A stretch of DNA of 64,000 nt, taken from assembly GCF_000812565.1 (NCBI RefSeq), contig NZ_JTAM01000011.1, positions 105,249 to 169,248 of the forward strand. The letters run 5' to 3'. Both the position numbers and the translations under genes were made by a program. Below are positions 44,394-52,843 of the stretch, in pieces (positions within the stretch are counted from its first letter, which is position 1; the number at the start of each line of letters is the position of its first letter). This stretch comes from Flammeovirga sp. OC4. GTDB lineage: Bacteria > Bacteroidota > Bacteroidia > Cytophagales > Flammeovirgaceae. The notes below the pieces were generated by a model. The model did not search any database, was not told the origin of the DNA, and worked only from the letters and a program-made list of their open reading frames with translations.

Positions 44394-46208
44394 CTAATTT
44401 TTTTCGGTTTCTGTATTTAATTGAAATTTTATCATATTGTCTTCGTCACTCTTGAGTGGAGAAGCAATTTTAAATGCTTTTTGATGATCCATTTTCACTC
44501 CATCCAAATAGGCTTCATACTTTTTATTATCAACAGCTTGAAATTCTCTTAATCGTTTGGTCAAGGTTACTTTTTCCTTAGCAGCATCTCCATAATTCAA
44601 GTTCAAATAAGACGCCCCATGATACTTTGCTCTTGGGAGAAATACCATTCCAAAACTTTGTACACTACCGAACAACGGTTGGTAACTTTTCATTTTTGAA
44701 AGACCATCTTTATCAATCCAAAGTGGTAAATCTTGATATAAAGCTCCTCCATTTCCCCATATATACATGGCTGATTTTGGAATTTTTGTATCTTCCAAAC
44801 TGATTGTTCTTTGATCCAACTTTGCATCAATCATTCTTTTCAATGACTTTGGATGATTAGAAAAAGCAACTGCGTTCCCAAGCACTGTATAGTAAGGTCT
44901 TTTTATTCTATCAAAAGCATCTCCATACACTCTTGGTAGTAATTCTTCTACCCCAATATACCCTATAGCAAAGCCTCTATATTTTAATTCCGAAAATCGC
45001 TCTAAAGTAAACCCTTCTACTTTTTCGTTTAATGCTCTCAATTTTTCAGAAGCTAAAGCAGGATTATTCGTTTTCAAAAGCATTACTTCTCCGTCTCTTC
45101 CTGTCAACTCACTTGGCATTAATTTAATCCAAGCGGCTTCATCTCCTACCCAGCTATCAAAATCTTCTTCAATAGAAATGGATAATCTATTTTCAATTGC
45201 TCGCCAAGGGGCAATATTGGCACGCATCAATGCATCCCTTCTCTCTTTTACTTTAGTAGACATTCCCCAATGAGATGCAACAGAAATATGAGTCGGTATA
45301 ACATTCAACAATTCTTTAGAGGAAGACGTTCCTGACCACATCCACCATACAGGTTCTAACTTAAAGCCTTTTTCTTTGGTATCAATTTGAGCTCTTAAAG
45401 ACAAGCCTTCATCTGTCCACATCCAATGTTGATCGCCCAATAGTCGTCCAATCCCTTTTAATGATAATTGAGGTTCTACAAAATTTGATTCTGATAAAGT
45501 ATAGATTGCATCAGGGTTCATCCATACTTCAGCTAATTTTCCTTCTTCAAAAGCTCCTACTTCCAATTCTGTCATTTCACCTCCCTGTTCCAAGGCTTCA
45601 TAAGCCCTTTTGGCAAGTGTCTCATGCGTTGAGAAAATAAGTAGATTGTTATAAACAAAGTAGATTCCTAGTTTGGATGTTCCTCTCTTCAAAACGGTCG
45701 CTTCACCATCTTCTCCTAATTGCTTTTGTTCCAATGTAAATTTCTTACCAATGATAAAACGAAGATGATCAGTCAATTTGGATTGCCAACCTAAATCTAT
45801 AGCCAAAAGTTGAGCTCTTCCTTCTTTCTCCGTTTTATAAATGGCACCAATACTTGGATAATCCGATAAGAAAAAAGGAAGAAAACTGTTGTTCAATATT
45901 CCATTGTTCCAAATCTTTTTTCGATTAGCGGTCAAACTCTCTTCAATAGCACTATTCCACTCCGAAGCATGCAATTCCTGCCACAAATGCAAAACATCTG
46001 AAGTACCTATAATCACACCAGCACCAGCAGGCAACGTTTTCCATAATTGGGTTTTAGGTAATGATTGCGTCCACCATCCAAAAATCCCAAACAATAAAAT
46101 AAGTATACTCAGAAATATTATTCCCTTATTACTCTTTTTGGGTTTCTTTTCTTCAATGTGTGAGGGTTCCTCATGTAATTCTTCCACTGTATTGTCTTGA
46201 TCTTCCAC
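44394..46208 (-). CDS. Large single-pass membrane protein of unknown function
   Basis: 604 residues. After a charged cytosolic N-terminus (KKPKKSNK) there is one membrane helix at ~29-48 (GIIFLSILILLFGIFGWW). The remaining ~550 residues are outside the cytosol: mixed alpha/beta with LPAGAGVIIGTSDVLHLW, SIGAIYKTEKEGRAQLLAID and late VQSFGMVFLPR. The repeated layout resembles the DUF3352 group (substrate-free, bacterial surface-side proteins), a tentative match. It shares an operon with the LOG gene, 3 bp away. Function unknown. Confidence 0.75.
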   Translation of the reverse strand: MEDQDNTVEELHEEPSHIEEKKPKKSNKGIIFLSILILLFGIFGWWTQSLPKTQLWKTLPAGAGVIIGTSDVLHLWQELHASEWNSAIEESLTANRKKIWNNGILNNSFLPFFLSDYPSIGAIYKTEKEGRAQLLAIDLGWQSKLTDHLRFIIGKKFTLEQKQLGEDGEATVLKRGTSKLGIYFVYNNLLIFSTHETLAKRAYEALEQGGEMTELEVGAFEEGKLAEVWMNPDAIYTLSESNFVEPQLSLKGIGRLLGDQHWMWTDEGLSLRAQIDTKEKGFKLEPVWWMWSGTSSSKELLNVIPTHISVASHWGMSTKVKERRDALMRANIAPWRAIENRLSISIEEDFDSWVGDEAAWIKLMPSELTGRDGEVMLLKTNNPALASEKLRALNEKVEGFTLERFSELKYRGFAIGYIGVEELLPRVYGDAFDRIKRPYYTVLGNAVAFSNHPKSLKRMIDAKLDQRTISLEDTKIPKSAMYIWGNGGALYQDLPLWIDKDGLSKMKSYQPLFGSVQSFGMVFLPRAKYHGASYLNLNYGDAAKEKVTLTKRLREFQAVDNKKYEAYLDGVKMDHQKAFKIASPLKSDEDNMIKFQLNTETEKN

Positions 46209-46281
46209 TTTTCTTTAGGTTTAGTTCTGATGAAAATATGTGCTCCAAAAGGTATTAAAAGCTAATTAGATAGTGAACTAT

Positions 46282-47139
46282 CTAAGAACCTATTTTTCGT
46301 AATAATAAATTTACTACTATCTCTTCATCCTTAAAAGGAAATAGGTGACCTTTCTTCTCCAAAACCAAAGTATCCACATCAATTGACCAATTATCAACAA
46401 CATATTGAAGGTTTTCGAAGGGAACTAACCCATCTTCAGTACCGTGCACAATGGTTGTTGGTACTTTTACTTTGTTCCAATCACCTTCTATTTTCTTTAA
46501 ACTTTCAGCATGATTAGCTTTCTCATCAGTTGCTACTTTAAGTCCAGAAGGTAATATAGCGTAGATCATTTTACTTTGTGCCCACCTTGAATACCATTTC
46601 ATCAGCTCTAACTCAGAAGACATTGCTGGAGCTAATAAAATCACTTGAGCAATAGCACTACTATCCTGTACACTTGTATAAGCAGCAATAGGTCCACCGT
46701 AGGAATGCCCAACAAGTATATAATGTTGTGGCTTACCCATTACTTTTTCCCAATCATTCAATACGCTCCTTACTGCTTTCCCATGAAGACCAATAGCATT
46801 TTCTTCATTTCCTTTTTCGCTTCCATACCCCAGTCTTTCAACCGATAGGACGTTTGCTTTCTCCAAAAGTGTTTTGTTCTTAAGATAGCTTCCAAAATTG
46901 TCTGCTCTCCCGGGTGCTCCATGAATAAAAACTATGGTAGTAGAAGGATTATTTTCTCCTTTTACCGATAAATAATTAATGGTTTTATGCTCAAGTTTTG
47001 TATGTCTGACTTTCATCTCCACACCATCCTTAGCATAAGATTTTTCTAATTTATTCCATTCATTATTTGCATTCATATCGGAGGCACATCCACCAAAGAT
47101 CAAGAGTAAAATTAATAGGACGCTCTTATACTCTATCAT
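46282..47139 (-). CDS. Alpha/beta hydrolase lipoprotein
   Basis: 285 residues. The lipobox is LLIFGGCAS (cysteine ~18). The alpha/beta hydrolase core has the oxyanion motif IFIHGAPGR-like VFIHGAPGRADNF, the nucleophile elbow GHSYGGPIAA, an aspartate in VHGTEDGLVPF and a histidine in KKGHLFPF. It is anchored in the envelope, so probably acts on esters or similar small substrates in the periplasm; the substrate is unknown. It is divergent from the trans-sulfuration gene. Confidence 0.88.
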   Translation of the reverse strand: MIEYKSVLLILLLIFGGCASDMNANNEWNKLEKSYAKDGVEMKVRHTKLEHKTINYLSVKGENNPSTTIVFIHGAPGRADNFGSYLKNKTLLEKANVLSVERLGYGSEKGNEENAIGLHGKAVRSVLNDWEKVMGKPQHYILVGHSYGGPIAAYTSVQDSSAIAQVILLAPAMSSELELMKWYSRWAQSKMIYAILPSGLKVATDEKANHAESLKKIEGDWNKVKVPTTIVHGTEDGLVPFENLQYVVDNWSIDVDTLVLEKKGHLFPFKDEEIVVNLLLRKIGS

Positions 47140-47299
47140 TTTTGTAGGTTTTTATTTTGATAAGTGTTTAATTCGAAAAAAATTGAAGAGAATCGCTGAA
47201 ACACTTTCATCAAAATAGTAGTTTTTGATGGTGAAAAGTTATCAGATGATTTGAAAAGTTTTTACATTCATACGACCCTAAATTAAAAATACTATAAAT

Positions 47300-48472
47300 A
47301 TGGATAAGAAGAAAAAATATGGCTTCTCAACTATAGCAATTCACGCTGGACAAGAGCCTGATCCAACGACAGGAGCCGTTATCCCTCCAATTTATGCTAC
47401 CTCTACTTATGCTCAAACTGCACCGGGAGATCACAAAGGATTTGAATATACTCGTAGTCACAACCCTACTCGTTACGCTTACGAAGACGCAGTTGCCGCT
47501 TTGGAAGGTGGTGTAAAAGGATATGCTTTTGCAAGTGGATTGGCCGCTTCCGCTACTATTTTAGATATGTTGGAAGGTGGTTCACATGTCATCGCCATGA
47601 ATGACTTATATGGTGGTACATTCCGTCTTTTTGATAAAGTAAGAAAGTTCTCTTCAAAATTAGAGTTCTCTTTCATTGACTTGAATGACATGGAGGCATT
47701 AGAAAATGCGATCCAACCGAACACTAAAATGATCTGGGCGGAAACACCTACCAACCCAATGCTTCGTTTAGTTGACTTGGAAAAAGTGGCTGAAGTGGCT
47801 AAAAAGCATGATATCATCACTGTTTGCGACAACACTTTTGCTACTCCATACCTTCAGCAACCACTTTCACTAGGTTTTGATATTGTAGCTCACTCTGCTA
47901 CAAAATACATCAACGGTCACTCTGATGTAGTGGGTGGTGTAGTTGTAGTGGGTGAGAACAAAGAGTTAGAAGAAAAACTGACTTTCTTACAAAATGCAGT
48001 CGGTTCAGTACAAGGACCTTTCGATTCTTTCTTGGTCAATAGAGGATTGAAGACATTAGGTGTAAGAATGGATAGACACTGTTCTAATGCAGAGAAAATT
48101 GCAGAATGGTTAGAAACGCATCCTTCTGTAGAAAAAGTTTATTACCCTCATTTGCCATCGCACCCTGATTTCGCTTTAGCCAAAAAGCAAATGAAGAAAG
48201 GTGGTGGTATGATTTCAGTGACTTTGAAAGCAGATCTTGAACAAACAAAAGTATTCTTATCGAACTGTAAGCTATTTACATTAGCCGAAAGTTTAGGTGG
48301 AGTAGAAAGTTTGATTGAGCACCCTGCCATCATGACGCACGCCTCAATTCCTGCTGAAACAAGAAAAGAATTAGGTATCGATGACGGTTTCATCAGAATT
48401 TCAGTTGGTATCGAAGACCTAGAAGACCTGAAAGAAGACCTAGAAAACGCATTCGCAGCCGCAGGCCTGTAG
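47300..48472 (+). CDS. Cys/Met-metabolism PLP enzyme (cystathionine gamma-synthase-like)
   Basis: 390 residues of the trans-sulfuration PLP family. The Schiff-base lysine is K202 in SATKYINGHSDVVGG, with EYTRSHNPTRYA (phosphate cup from the neighbouring subunit), SGLAA, AETPTNPMLR and CDNTFATPYLQ. C-terminal features SLGGVESLIEHPAIMTH and GIDDGFIRISVGIED are typical. The sequence alone does not separate cystathionine gamma-synthase, gamma-lyase and homocysteine synthase; gamma-synthase or lyase is most likely. Well-expressed codon use. Its stop is followed directly by a hairpin. Confidence 0.92.
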   Translation: MDKKKKYGFSTIAIHAGQEPDPTTGAVIPPIYATSTYAQTAPGDHKGFEYTRSHNPTRYAYEDAVAALEGGVKGYAFASGLAASATILDMLEGGSHVIAMNDLYGGTFRLFDKVRKFSSKLEFSFIDLNDMEALENAIQPNTKMIWAETPTNPMLRLVDLEKVAEVAKKHDIITVCDNTFATPYLQQPLSLGFDIVAHSATKYINGHSDVVGGVVVVGENKELEEKLTFLQNAVGSVQGPFDSFLVNRGLKTLGVRMDRHCSNAEKIAEWLETHPSVEKVYYPHLPSHPDFALAKKQMKKGGGMISVTLKADLEQTKVFLSNCKLFTLAESLGGVESLIEHPAIMTHASIPAETRKELGIDDGFIRISVGIEDLEDLKEDLENAFAAAGL

Positions 48473-48557
48473 GGGTAGACCTACGTGTCTACCCGTGTTA
48501 CATAATGTGTATATCCATGTTATACAATGTGTATACCCATATTACAAGGTTGTTACC
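48472..48557. repeat. GC-rich hairpin followed by ~22 bp tandem repeats
   Basis: GGGTAGAC (48473-48480), loop CTACGT, GTCTACCC (48487-48494). Then about 2.5 copies of a ~22 bp unit of the type CCATGTTATACAATGTGTATA up to 48557. It begins at the stop codon of the PLP enzyme gene and ends 25 bp before the CYTH gene. Confidence 0.7.
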
Positions 48558-48581
48558 TATTCAAAAAAATAAAATATAAAA

Positions 48582-49064
48582 ATGGCAAATCAACAACATC
48601 TTGAAATTGAACGTAAATTCTTGGTAAAATCCTTTGACCCCTCACTGGCCTCAAAATCGTTCCGCATAGTACAAGGCTACATTTGTGCGGAGGAAAATAA
48701 AGCAGTGCGCGTGAGAATTAAAGGAGAAAAAGGGTTTATCACCATCAAAGGTAAATCTCAAGATGAAGGTCTGTCACGCTATGAATGGGAAAAAGAAATC
48801 TCCATTGCAGAAGTAGAGCAATTGCTTCACTTATGCGATGGAGGTACCATTGATAAAATCAGATATGAGGTCCCTGTGGGAAATCATATGTACGAAGTCG
48901 ATGTTTTTGACGGAGACAACAAAGGTTTAACTATCGCTGAAGTTGAATTATCTTCCACCGATGAAGCTTATGAAAAGCCAAGTTGGTTGGGTGAAGAAGT
49001 GACTGGAGAAGCGAGGTATTATAATGCGATGTTGATGAAGGAGCCTTTTAAAAATTGGTCATAA
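48582..49064 (+). CDS. CYTH-domain phosphohydrolase-type protein
   Basis: 160 residues, a compact triphosphate tunnel metalloenzyme. The defining EIERKFLV is at residues 8-15, and alternating charged strands line the tunnel: VRVRIKGEKGFITIKGKS, SRYEWEKEI, KIRYEVPVG, YEVDVFDG and IAEVELSS. Bacterial members of this size are usually tripolyphosphatases; class IV adenylate cyclase activity is the alternative. The last ~30 codons (from ~48977) are duplicated in degraded form at 50373-50441, beyond the gene at 49408. Confidence 0.92.
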   Translation: MANQQHLEIERKFLVKSFDPSLASKSFRIVQGYICAEENKAVRVRIKGEKGFITIKGKSQDEGLSRYEWEKEISIAEVEQLLHLCDGGTIDKIRYEVPVGNHMYEVDVFDGDNKGLTIAEVELSSTDEAYEKPSWLGEEVTGEARYYNAMLMKEPFKNWS

Positions 49065-49073
49065 AAAAATAGA
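49013..49073. repeat. Direct repeat, functional copy (CYTH gene 3' end)
   Basis: The last ~17 codons of the CYTH gene and 9 bp beyond the stop. The sequence TATTATAATGCGATGTTGAT and AAATTGGTCATAAAAAAATA recur at 50391-50451. Confidence 0.85.
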
Positions 49074-49104
49074 CAACAAGTAGAAAGGTGATCAACCTCT
49101 AATA

Positions 49105-49157
49105 AAATCCAAAATTGAAATTTTGTACAAAGTATAGCTTTCAATTTTGGATTTTTT
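49105..49157 (+). terminator. Long-stem terminator after CYTH
   Basis: AAATCCAAAATTGAAA (49105-49120) and TTTCAATTTTGGATTT (49139-49154) form a perfect 16 bp stem, ending in T. Confidence 0.8.
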
Positions 49158-49407
49158 TATCATTAAAATTTGAAATACTATTTTAAACCATTCGTTAAAA
49201 GTATGTGTCTTAATAGTAAGATTTGACCTTCAATCAACACTTATTTTGGAATCAAATACTTTAGATTATAGTAAACTATTCAACTTTGAAATGACCAATC
49301 TGACTATATGAATATGCTTATTCCAAAACAAGAAATCATAGAATCACAATAGACAGTAATCAATATGTCATCTTACTTTATTTTCATTCACCTAAAAGTT
49401 AATCATT

Positions 49408-50289
49408 ATGAAAATTAAACTCATAAGCATCCTTACGCTTTTATTGTTTCAACTTAATGTTTCTTATGGGAGTCATCAATTTGGAGATTATATCGTCTAC
49501 CAAGGTGATACATCAATTACTTTCAACTTTTTTCTTGAGAATTACTTGAAAAAAGTAACAAAGGATAATGGAAAGTTATTTGGACTGAGTTTTAGAGAAA
49601 ATGCCACATTTAATTGCTGGAGAGGATATCAAGCAATTTACTTGATAGAAAATGATAGTCTTTTCCTTACAGATATTATTACTCCCGGTGAAATCCGCAA
49701 AAACAAGACAATCGATAAAGAAAAGTCTCAGTCAAAAATAACAGAAATATTCAAGGATAAAATTGTCAATAACAGAGTACTAATAGATTGGTATAGCGGT
49801 TCATTTATTATTGCTAAAGGAGACGTATTAAGAAGAAACGCTGCTGTACCTAAAACTTTTGAGAGAGAACTAAGTGTAATAGCTGAAAAGGGAAATATCA
49901 TTGAAAAAACAATGATTAATAATTATGAGGAAGTACCAAATGGAATTTCCCGTAGGTATAGTGATAAACCTGCCCCTGATGATGTAATACTTGAAGAGAT
50001 TAAAAAATTAAAGAAACGAGAAATAGAGGATTGTTTGGGTGGTTATAATATTATTATTGGGACAAATGGAAAAATTTCAGAGGTATCAAGAACATTTCAA
50101 ATACCTGAGGGAGGCGGTCTTGAAAAACTTCAGAAAGAAGCACAAGATCTTACTACACAAAAAATAGCAAATCATTTAGCTTCTCTTTCCTTTGATATTG
50201 TAAAACATAAAGGAGTTCCTGTTGAAGAAAAGGTGGATATTATAATTTTCAAGCTCGAAAATGAAATTTCGTATTTTAAGCATTTCTGA
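49408..50289 (+). CDS. Secreted orphan protein inserted after CYTH
   Basis: 293 residues with a signal peptide (ends LNVSYGSH, ~22). It has an N-terminal domain with FRENATFNCWRGYQAIYLIENDSLFL, a pattern I have seen in other Bacteroidota unknowns. A second part (~205-293) contains CLGGYNIIIGTNGKISEV and KHKGVPVEEKVDIIIFKLEN, with the look of a TonB-C-like or secretin-side domain, held loosely. It is flanked by two copies of the CYTH gene's 3' end, so it is probably an insertion. Function unknown. Confidence 0.75.
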   Translation: MKIKLISILTLLLFQLNVSYGSHQFGDYIVYQGDTSITFNFFLENYLKKVTKDNGKLFGLSFRENATFNCWRGYQAIYLIENDSLFLTDIITPGEIRKNKTIDKEKSQSKITEIFKDKIVNNRVLIDWYSGSFIIAKGDVLRRNAAVPKTFERELSVIAEKGNIIEKTMINNYEEVPNGISRRYSDKPAPDDVILEEIKKLKKREIEDCLGGYNIIIGTNGKISEVSRTFQIPEGGGLEKLQKEAQDLTTQKIANHLASLSFDIVKHKGVPVEEKVDIIIFKLENEISYFKHF

Positions 50290-50372
50290 TCAGCTTTAGT
50301 TGAATAGTTTTTTGAGAGTATTTAATATAAATAACCAATGAGTCATTCCATTAAAAATTCTCTATTGCTTCA

Positions 50373-50441
50373 AAGCCGGATTGGTTAAGAAAAGAAGTAT
50401 TATAATGCGATGTTGATAAAGACCTTTCAAAAATTGGTCAT
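50373..50441 (+). pseudogene. Remnant of the CYTH gene's 3' end
   Basis: AAGCCGGATTGGTTAAG, then GAAGTATTATAATGCGATGT and up to AAATTGGTCATAA, align to the last ~30 codons of the CYTH gene at 48977-49064. About 17 bp are missing after GAAGT, and two bases are missing later. No start or full frame. This is the displaced original 3' end, and the terminator right after it was probably the native one. Confidence 0.8.
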
Positions 50442-50447
50442 AAAAAA

Positions 50448-50481
50448 ATAGACTTCCATACACTGGAAGTCTATTTTTTTT
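50448..50481. terminator. Strong bidirectional terminator
   Basis: ATAGACTTCCA (50448-50458), TACAC loop, TGGAAGTCTAT (50464-50474), flanked by A7 on the left and T8 on the right. It serves the minus-strand ParA gene and, before the insertion, probably CYTH. Confidence 0.9.
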
Positions 50482-50499
50482 ATCCCTAGATTAAGTCTG

Positions 50500-51168
50500 C
50501 TAGAACAAGCACTTCGTGCAAAACTCATCAAAATACTGATTGAATTCATCGTCCTTGATTGCAGGATCTGTAATATCGTATACCGTTGAAATTCCTCTTT
50601 TATATCTTACCAAGTTGGAGATCGGTGAGTAGAAAAACTCCATTCCGCCAATACCTGCTAACTCTTTCAATTTTTGATGCTCAACGGTCTGATCTTTTTT
50701 ATTGACAATACCAAAAACTTCAAACTTGTAGCCTTGTTTCTCTTTCATTTCCTTGATCATCGGCAAAGTTTTCAGAAAACGTATCGTCGCTCTCATGTCT
50801 AAAACACTAGCCACTACAGGCACTACTACAACATCTGAAACCAAGACACTAAAGTAGATTTCCTTTCCTTCAATACGCCCAGGTACATCCAAGAAAATCG
50901 CATCATACTTTTTCTCAGCCAACGCCAACGTCTTGTCAAAGTTCTCTTCGGCTCTAGGTTGTTTCCAATTGAAGGCAATCACATCATAAGAAGATTCCTT
51001 ATCTGCGCCTTCTGTGGAATAAATATCTTTTACTGATTTTTGGGGATCACAATCAATCACCAAAACCTTTTTGTTTGTTCTATTATGTACAGCTGAGGCT
51101 GTTAACATCAGCAAGGTACTTTTACCAACGCCTCCTTTTTGAGTTGCGAAAGAAATTACTTTAGCCAT
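50500..51168 (-). CDS. ParA-family ATPase
   Basis: 222 residues of the ParA/MinD/Soj type. The deviant Walker A is FATQKGGVGKSTLLM (~8-22), with Walker A' VLVIDCDPQKS and Walker B IFLDVPGR. It has no N-terminal helix-turn-helix and no neighbouring parB, so it is an orphan ParA, perhaps positioning something other than the chromosome. It resembles short ParA proteins encoded near conjugative or integrative functions, but no such genes are seen here. Confidence 0.9.
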   Translation of the reverse strand: MAKVISFATQKGGVGKSTLLMLTASAVHNRTNKKVLVIDCDPQKSVKDIYSTEGADKESSYDVIAFNWKQPRAEENFDKTLALAEKKYDAIFLDVPGRIEGKEIYFSVLVSDVVVVPVVASVLDMRATIRFLKTLPMIKEMKEKQGYKFEVFGIVNKKDQTVEHQKLKELAGIGGMEFFYSPISNLVRYKRGISTVYDITDPAIKDDEFNQYFDEFCTKCLF

Positions 51169-51336
51169 ACAAAATTTAAAAATTGCTTCCTTATTCGGTG
51201 ACCTTACTTCCTAATAATGAACATAAACCCACCAAAATCTTTAATAATCCAATGAAAATACGATAAAAAACCGAATATTTCCCAATATAAACATAAGAGG
51301 AATAATCGGAACTACCCAAGCAAAAAAGGGATTTTG

Positions 51337-51344
51337 TATGTTTG
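51337..51344 (+). promoter_or_regulatory. Candidate trmB promoter -7 box TATGTTTG
   Basis: Identical to the adk box, including the preceding TTTTG. It lies 27 bp before the trmB ATG. Confidence 0.5.
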
Positions 51345-51371
51345 CATTCTGAATTATAAAATTTTTGAAAG

Positions 51372-52025
51372 ATGGGTCGCCATAAGTTAAAAAAATTCGC
51401 TCAAAACAAAGAGCGTGCATATATTATTGAAGAAGGAAAACCTTTGTACGATAACATCAAAGGAAACTGGAGAAAAGAGGTTTTCAAAAACGACAATCCA
51501 ATCGTTCTAGAATTGGCTTGTGGTAGAGGAGAATACACTACAGGTCTTGCACAAGTATATCCTGACAGAAACTTCATTGGTGTAGATATCAAAGGAGACA
51601 GAATCTGGAAAGGTGGTAACGTAGTGGATGAAAAAGGGCTGACAAATGCTGCTTTCTTAAGAATTCACATTCAAAACTTAGCCAACTATTTTGAAGCTGG
51701 CGAAGTAGATGAAATCTGGATCGTTCACCCTGACCCTCGTCCAAAAGACAGAGATGCAAAAAGAAGAATGACGCATCCTCGCTTCTTAAACATCTATAAA
51801 GAGTTAATTAAAGAAGGTGGTTTAATTCGCTTTAAAACGGATAGTAAAGAGCTTTTTGAGTACTCAGTAGAAACATTGGTTCAAGAAAAAGTACAATTAG
51901 AGGCAGTCACTTTTGACCTGTATGAATCGGACTTAATGGACGATCATCATGGGATTGTAACACGCTACGAAAAGCAGTTTACAGAACTTGGCCACAAAGT
52001 ACACTACTTAAAATTCAGATTCTAA
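51372..52025 (+). CDS. trmB: tRNA (guanine-46-N7)-methyltransferase
   Basis: 217 residues. The SAM-binding Rossmann motif ELACGRGEYTTGLA is at ~47-60, and FIGVDIKGDRIWKGG follows. The catalytic and tRNA-binding signature IWIVHPDPRPKDRDAKRRMTH matches TrmB, which makes m7G46 in the variable loop of several tRNAs. C-terminal FKTDSKELFEYS and TRYEKQFTELGHKVHYLKF are typical. A WbqC-family gene follows after 22 bp, probably in the same operon. Confidence 0.96.
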   Translation: MGRHKLKKFAQNKERAYIIEEGKPLYDNIKGNWRKEVFKNDNPIVLELACGRGEYTTGLAQVYPDRNFIGVDIKGDRIWKGGNVVDEKGLTNAAFLRIHIQNLANYFEAGEVDEIWIVHPDPRPKDRDAKRRMTHPRFLNIYKELIKEGGLIRFKTDSKELFEYSVETLVQEKVQLEAVTFDLYESDLMDDHHGIVTRYEKQFTELGHKVHYLKFRF

Positions 52026-52047
52026 AAACACCTAATTTACTTCTCCA

Positions 52048-52674
52048 ATGAAAGTACTTATCGATTTACATTATTTCCCTAACCTTGAATATTTCACTAT
52101 TCTAGCTCACTGCGATACGGTTTATATTGAGAAATTTGAGACATTTCAGAAACAAAGTTTTAGAAACAGATGTTTTATCAAAACAGCTCAAAAAGTGGAT
52201 CGATTGAGTGTTCCGGTTGTTGGCGCTAACAAAGGTAAGCCTATGCGTAAAATCAAGGTCAACCAAAATGACAACTGGGCTATAAAACATTGGAGAAGTA
52301 TTCTTTCTGCTTATGGTCGATCTCCTTTTTATGAGTATTATGAGGAAGCCATCAAGTCTACATTACTTAGTGGAGAGGAATCCCTTTTTGAATTAAACAT
52401 TTCACTTTTAAAGTGTGTTATTAAACTGTTAGGATTAAATACAAAGGTTGAAATCACTGAAAACTACAAAAAAGAGACTGAAGATGAGGTAGTTGACCTA
52501 AGGAACAAGATTACAGCTACTGATTCATCAACTTTTGTTAATGAGATTTCGTATATTCAAGTGTTTGGTGACACTTTTGATCGAAACCTGAGTATTCTTG
52601 ATTTACTTTTTTGTGAAGGACCTAATGCCATCAATATATTAAAATCACAGAATAGTCAATTAATCCATCATTAA
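52048..52674 (+). CDS. WbqC-family protein
   Basis: 208 residues. The family N-terminus is HYFPNLEYFTILAHCDTVYI, then FQKQSFRNRCFIKTAQKV and NQNDNWAIKHWRSILSAYG. WbqC was named from O-antigen clusters and is widespread in Bacteroidota with no proven activity; many are annotated as hypothetical glycan-related proteins. It starts 22 bp after trmB and is likely cotranscribed; the pairing may only reflect shared transcription. No signal peptide. Confidence 0.9.
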   Translation: MKVLIDLHYFPNLEYFTILAHCDTVYIEKFETFQKQSFRNRCFIKTAQKVDRLSVPVVGANKGKPMRKIKVNQNDNWAIKHWRSILSAYGRSPFYEYYEEAIKSTLLSGEESLFELNISLLKCVIKLLGLNTKVEITENYKKETEDEVVDLRNKITATDSSTFVNEISYIQVFGDTFDRNLSILDLLFCEGPNAINILKSQNSQLIHH

Positions 52675-52843
52675 GAGTTGTTTAATAAATTTTATATGCT
52701 TTATTTTAAGAGACAGAAACCATTATTAGATATATCCATTATCCTGATTTAAAATTTTCACTCCTTTTTATTTCGTTAATGAATATTAATTCTGTATCTT
52801 ATTTTATAGAAGTAGAAATTATAATCTAAAAAATTCCCTAACC

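Noticed and set aside
47140..47299. Possible SAM riboswitch before the trans-sulfuration gene
   Set aside because: Only an imperfect hairpin (CTTTCATCAAAA with a bulged partner) is seen; none of the SAM-I or SAM-II core elements could be matched.
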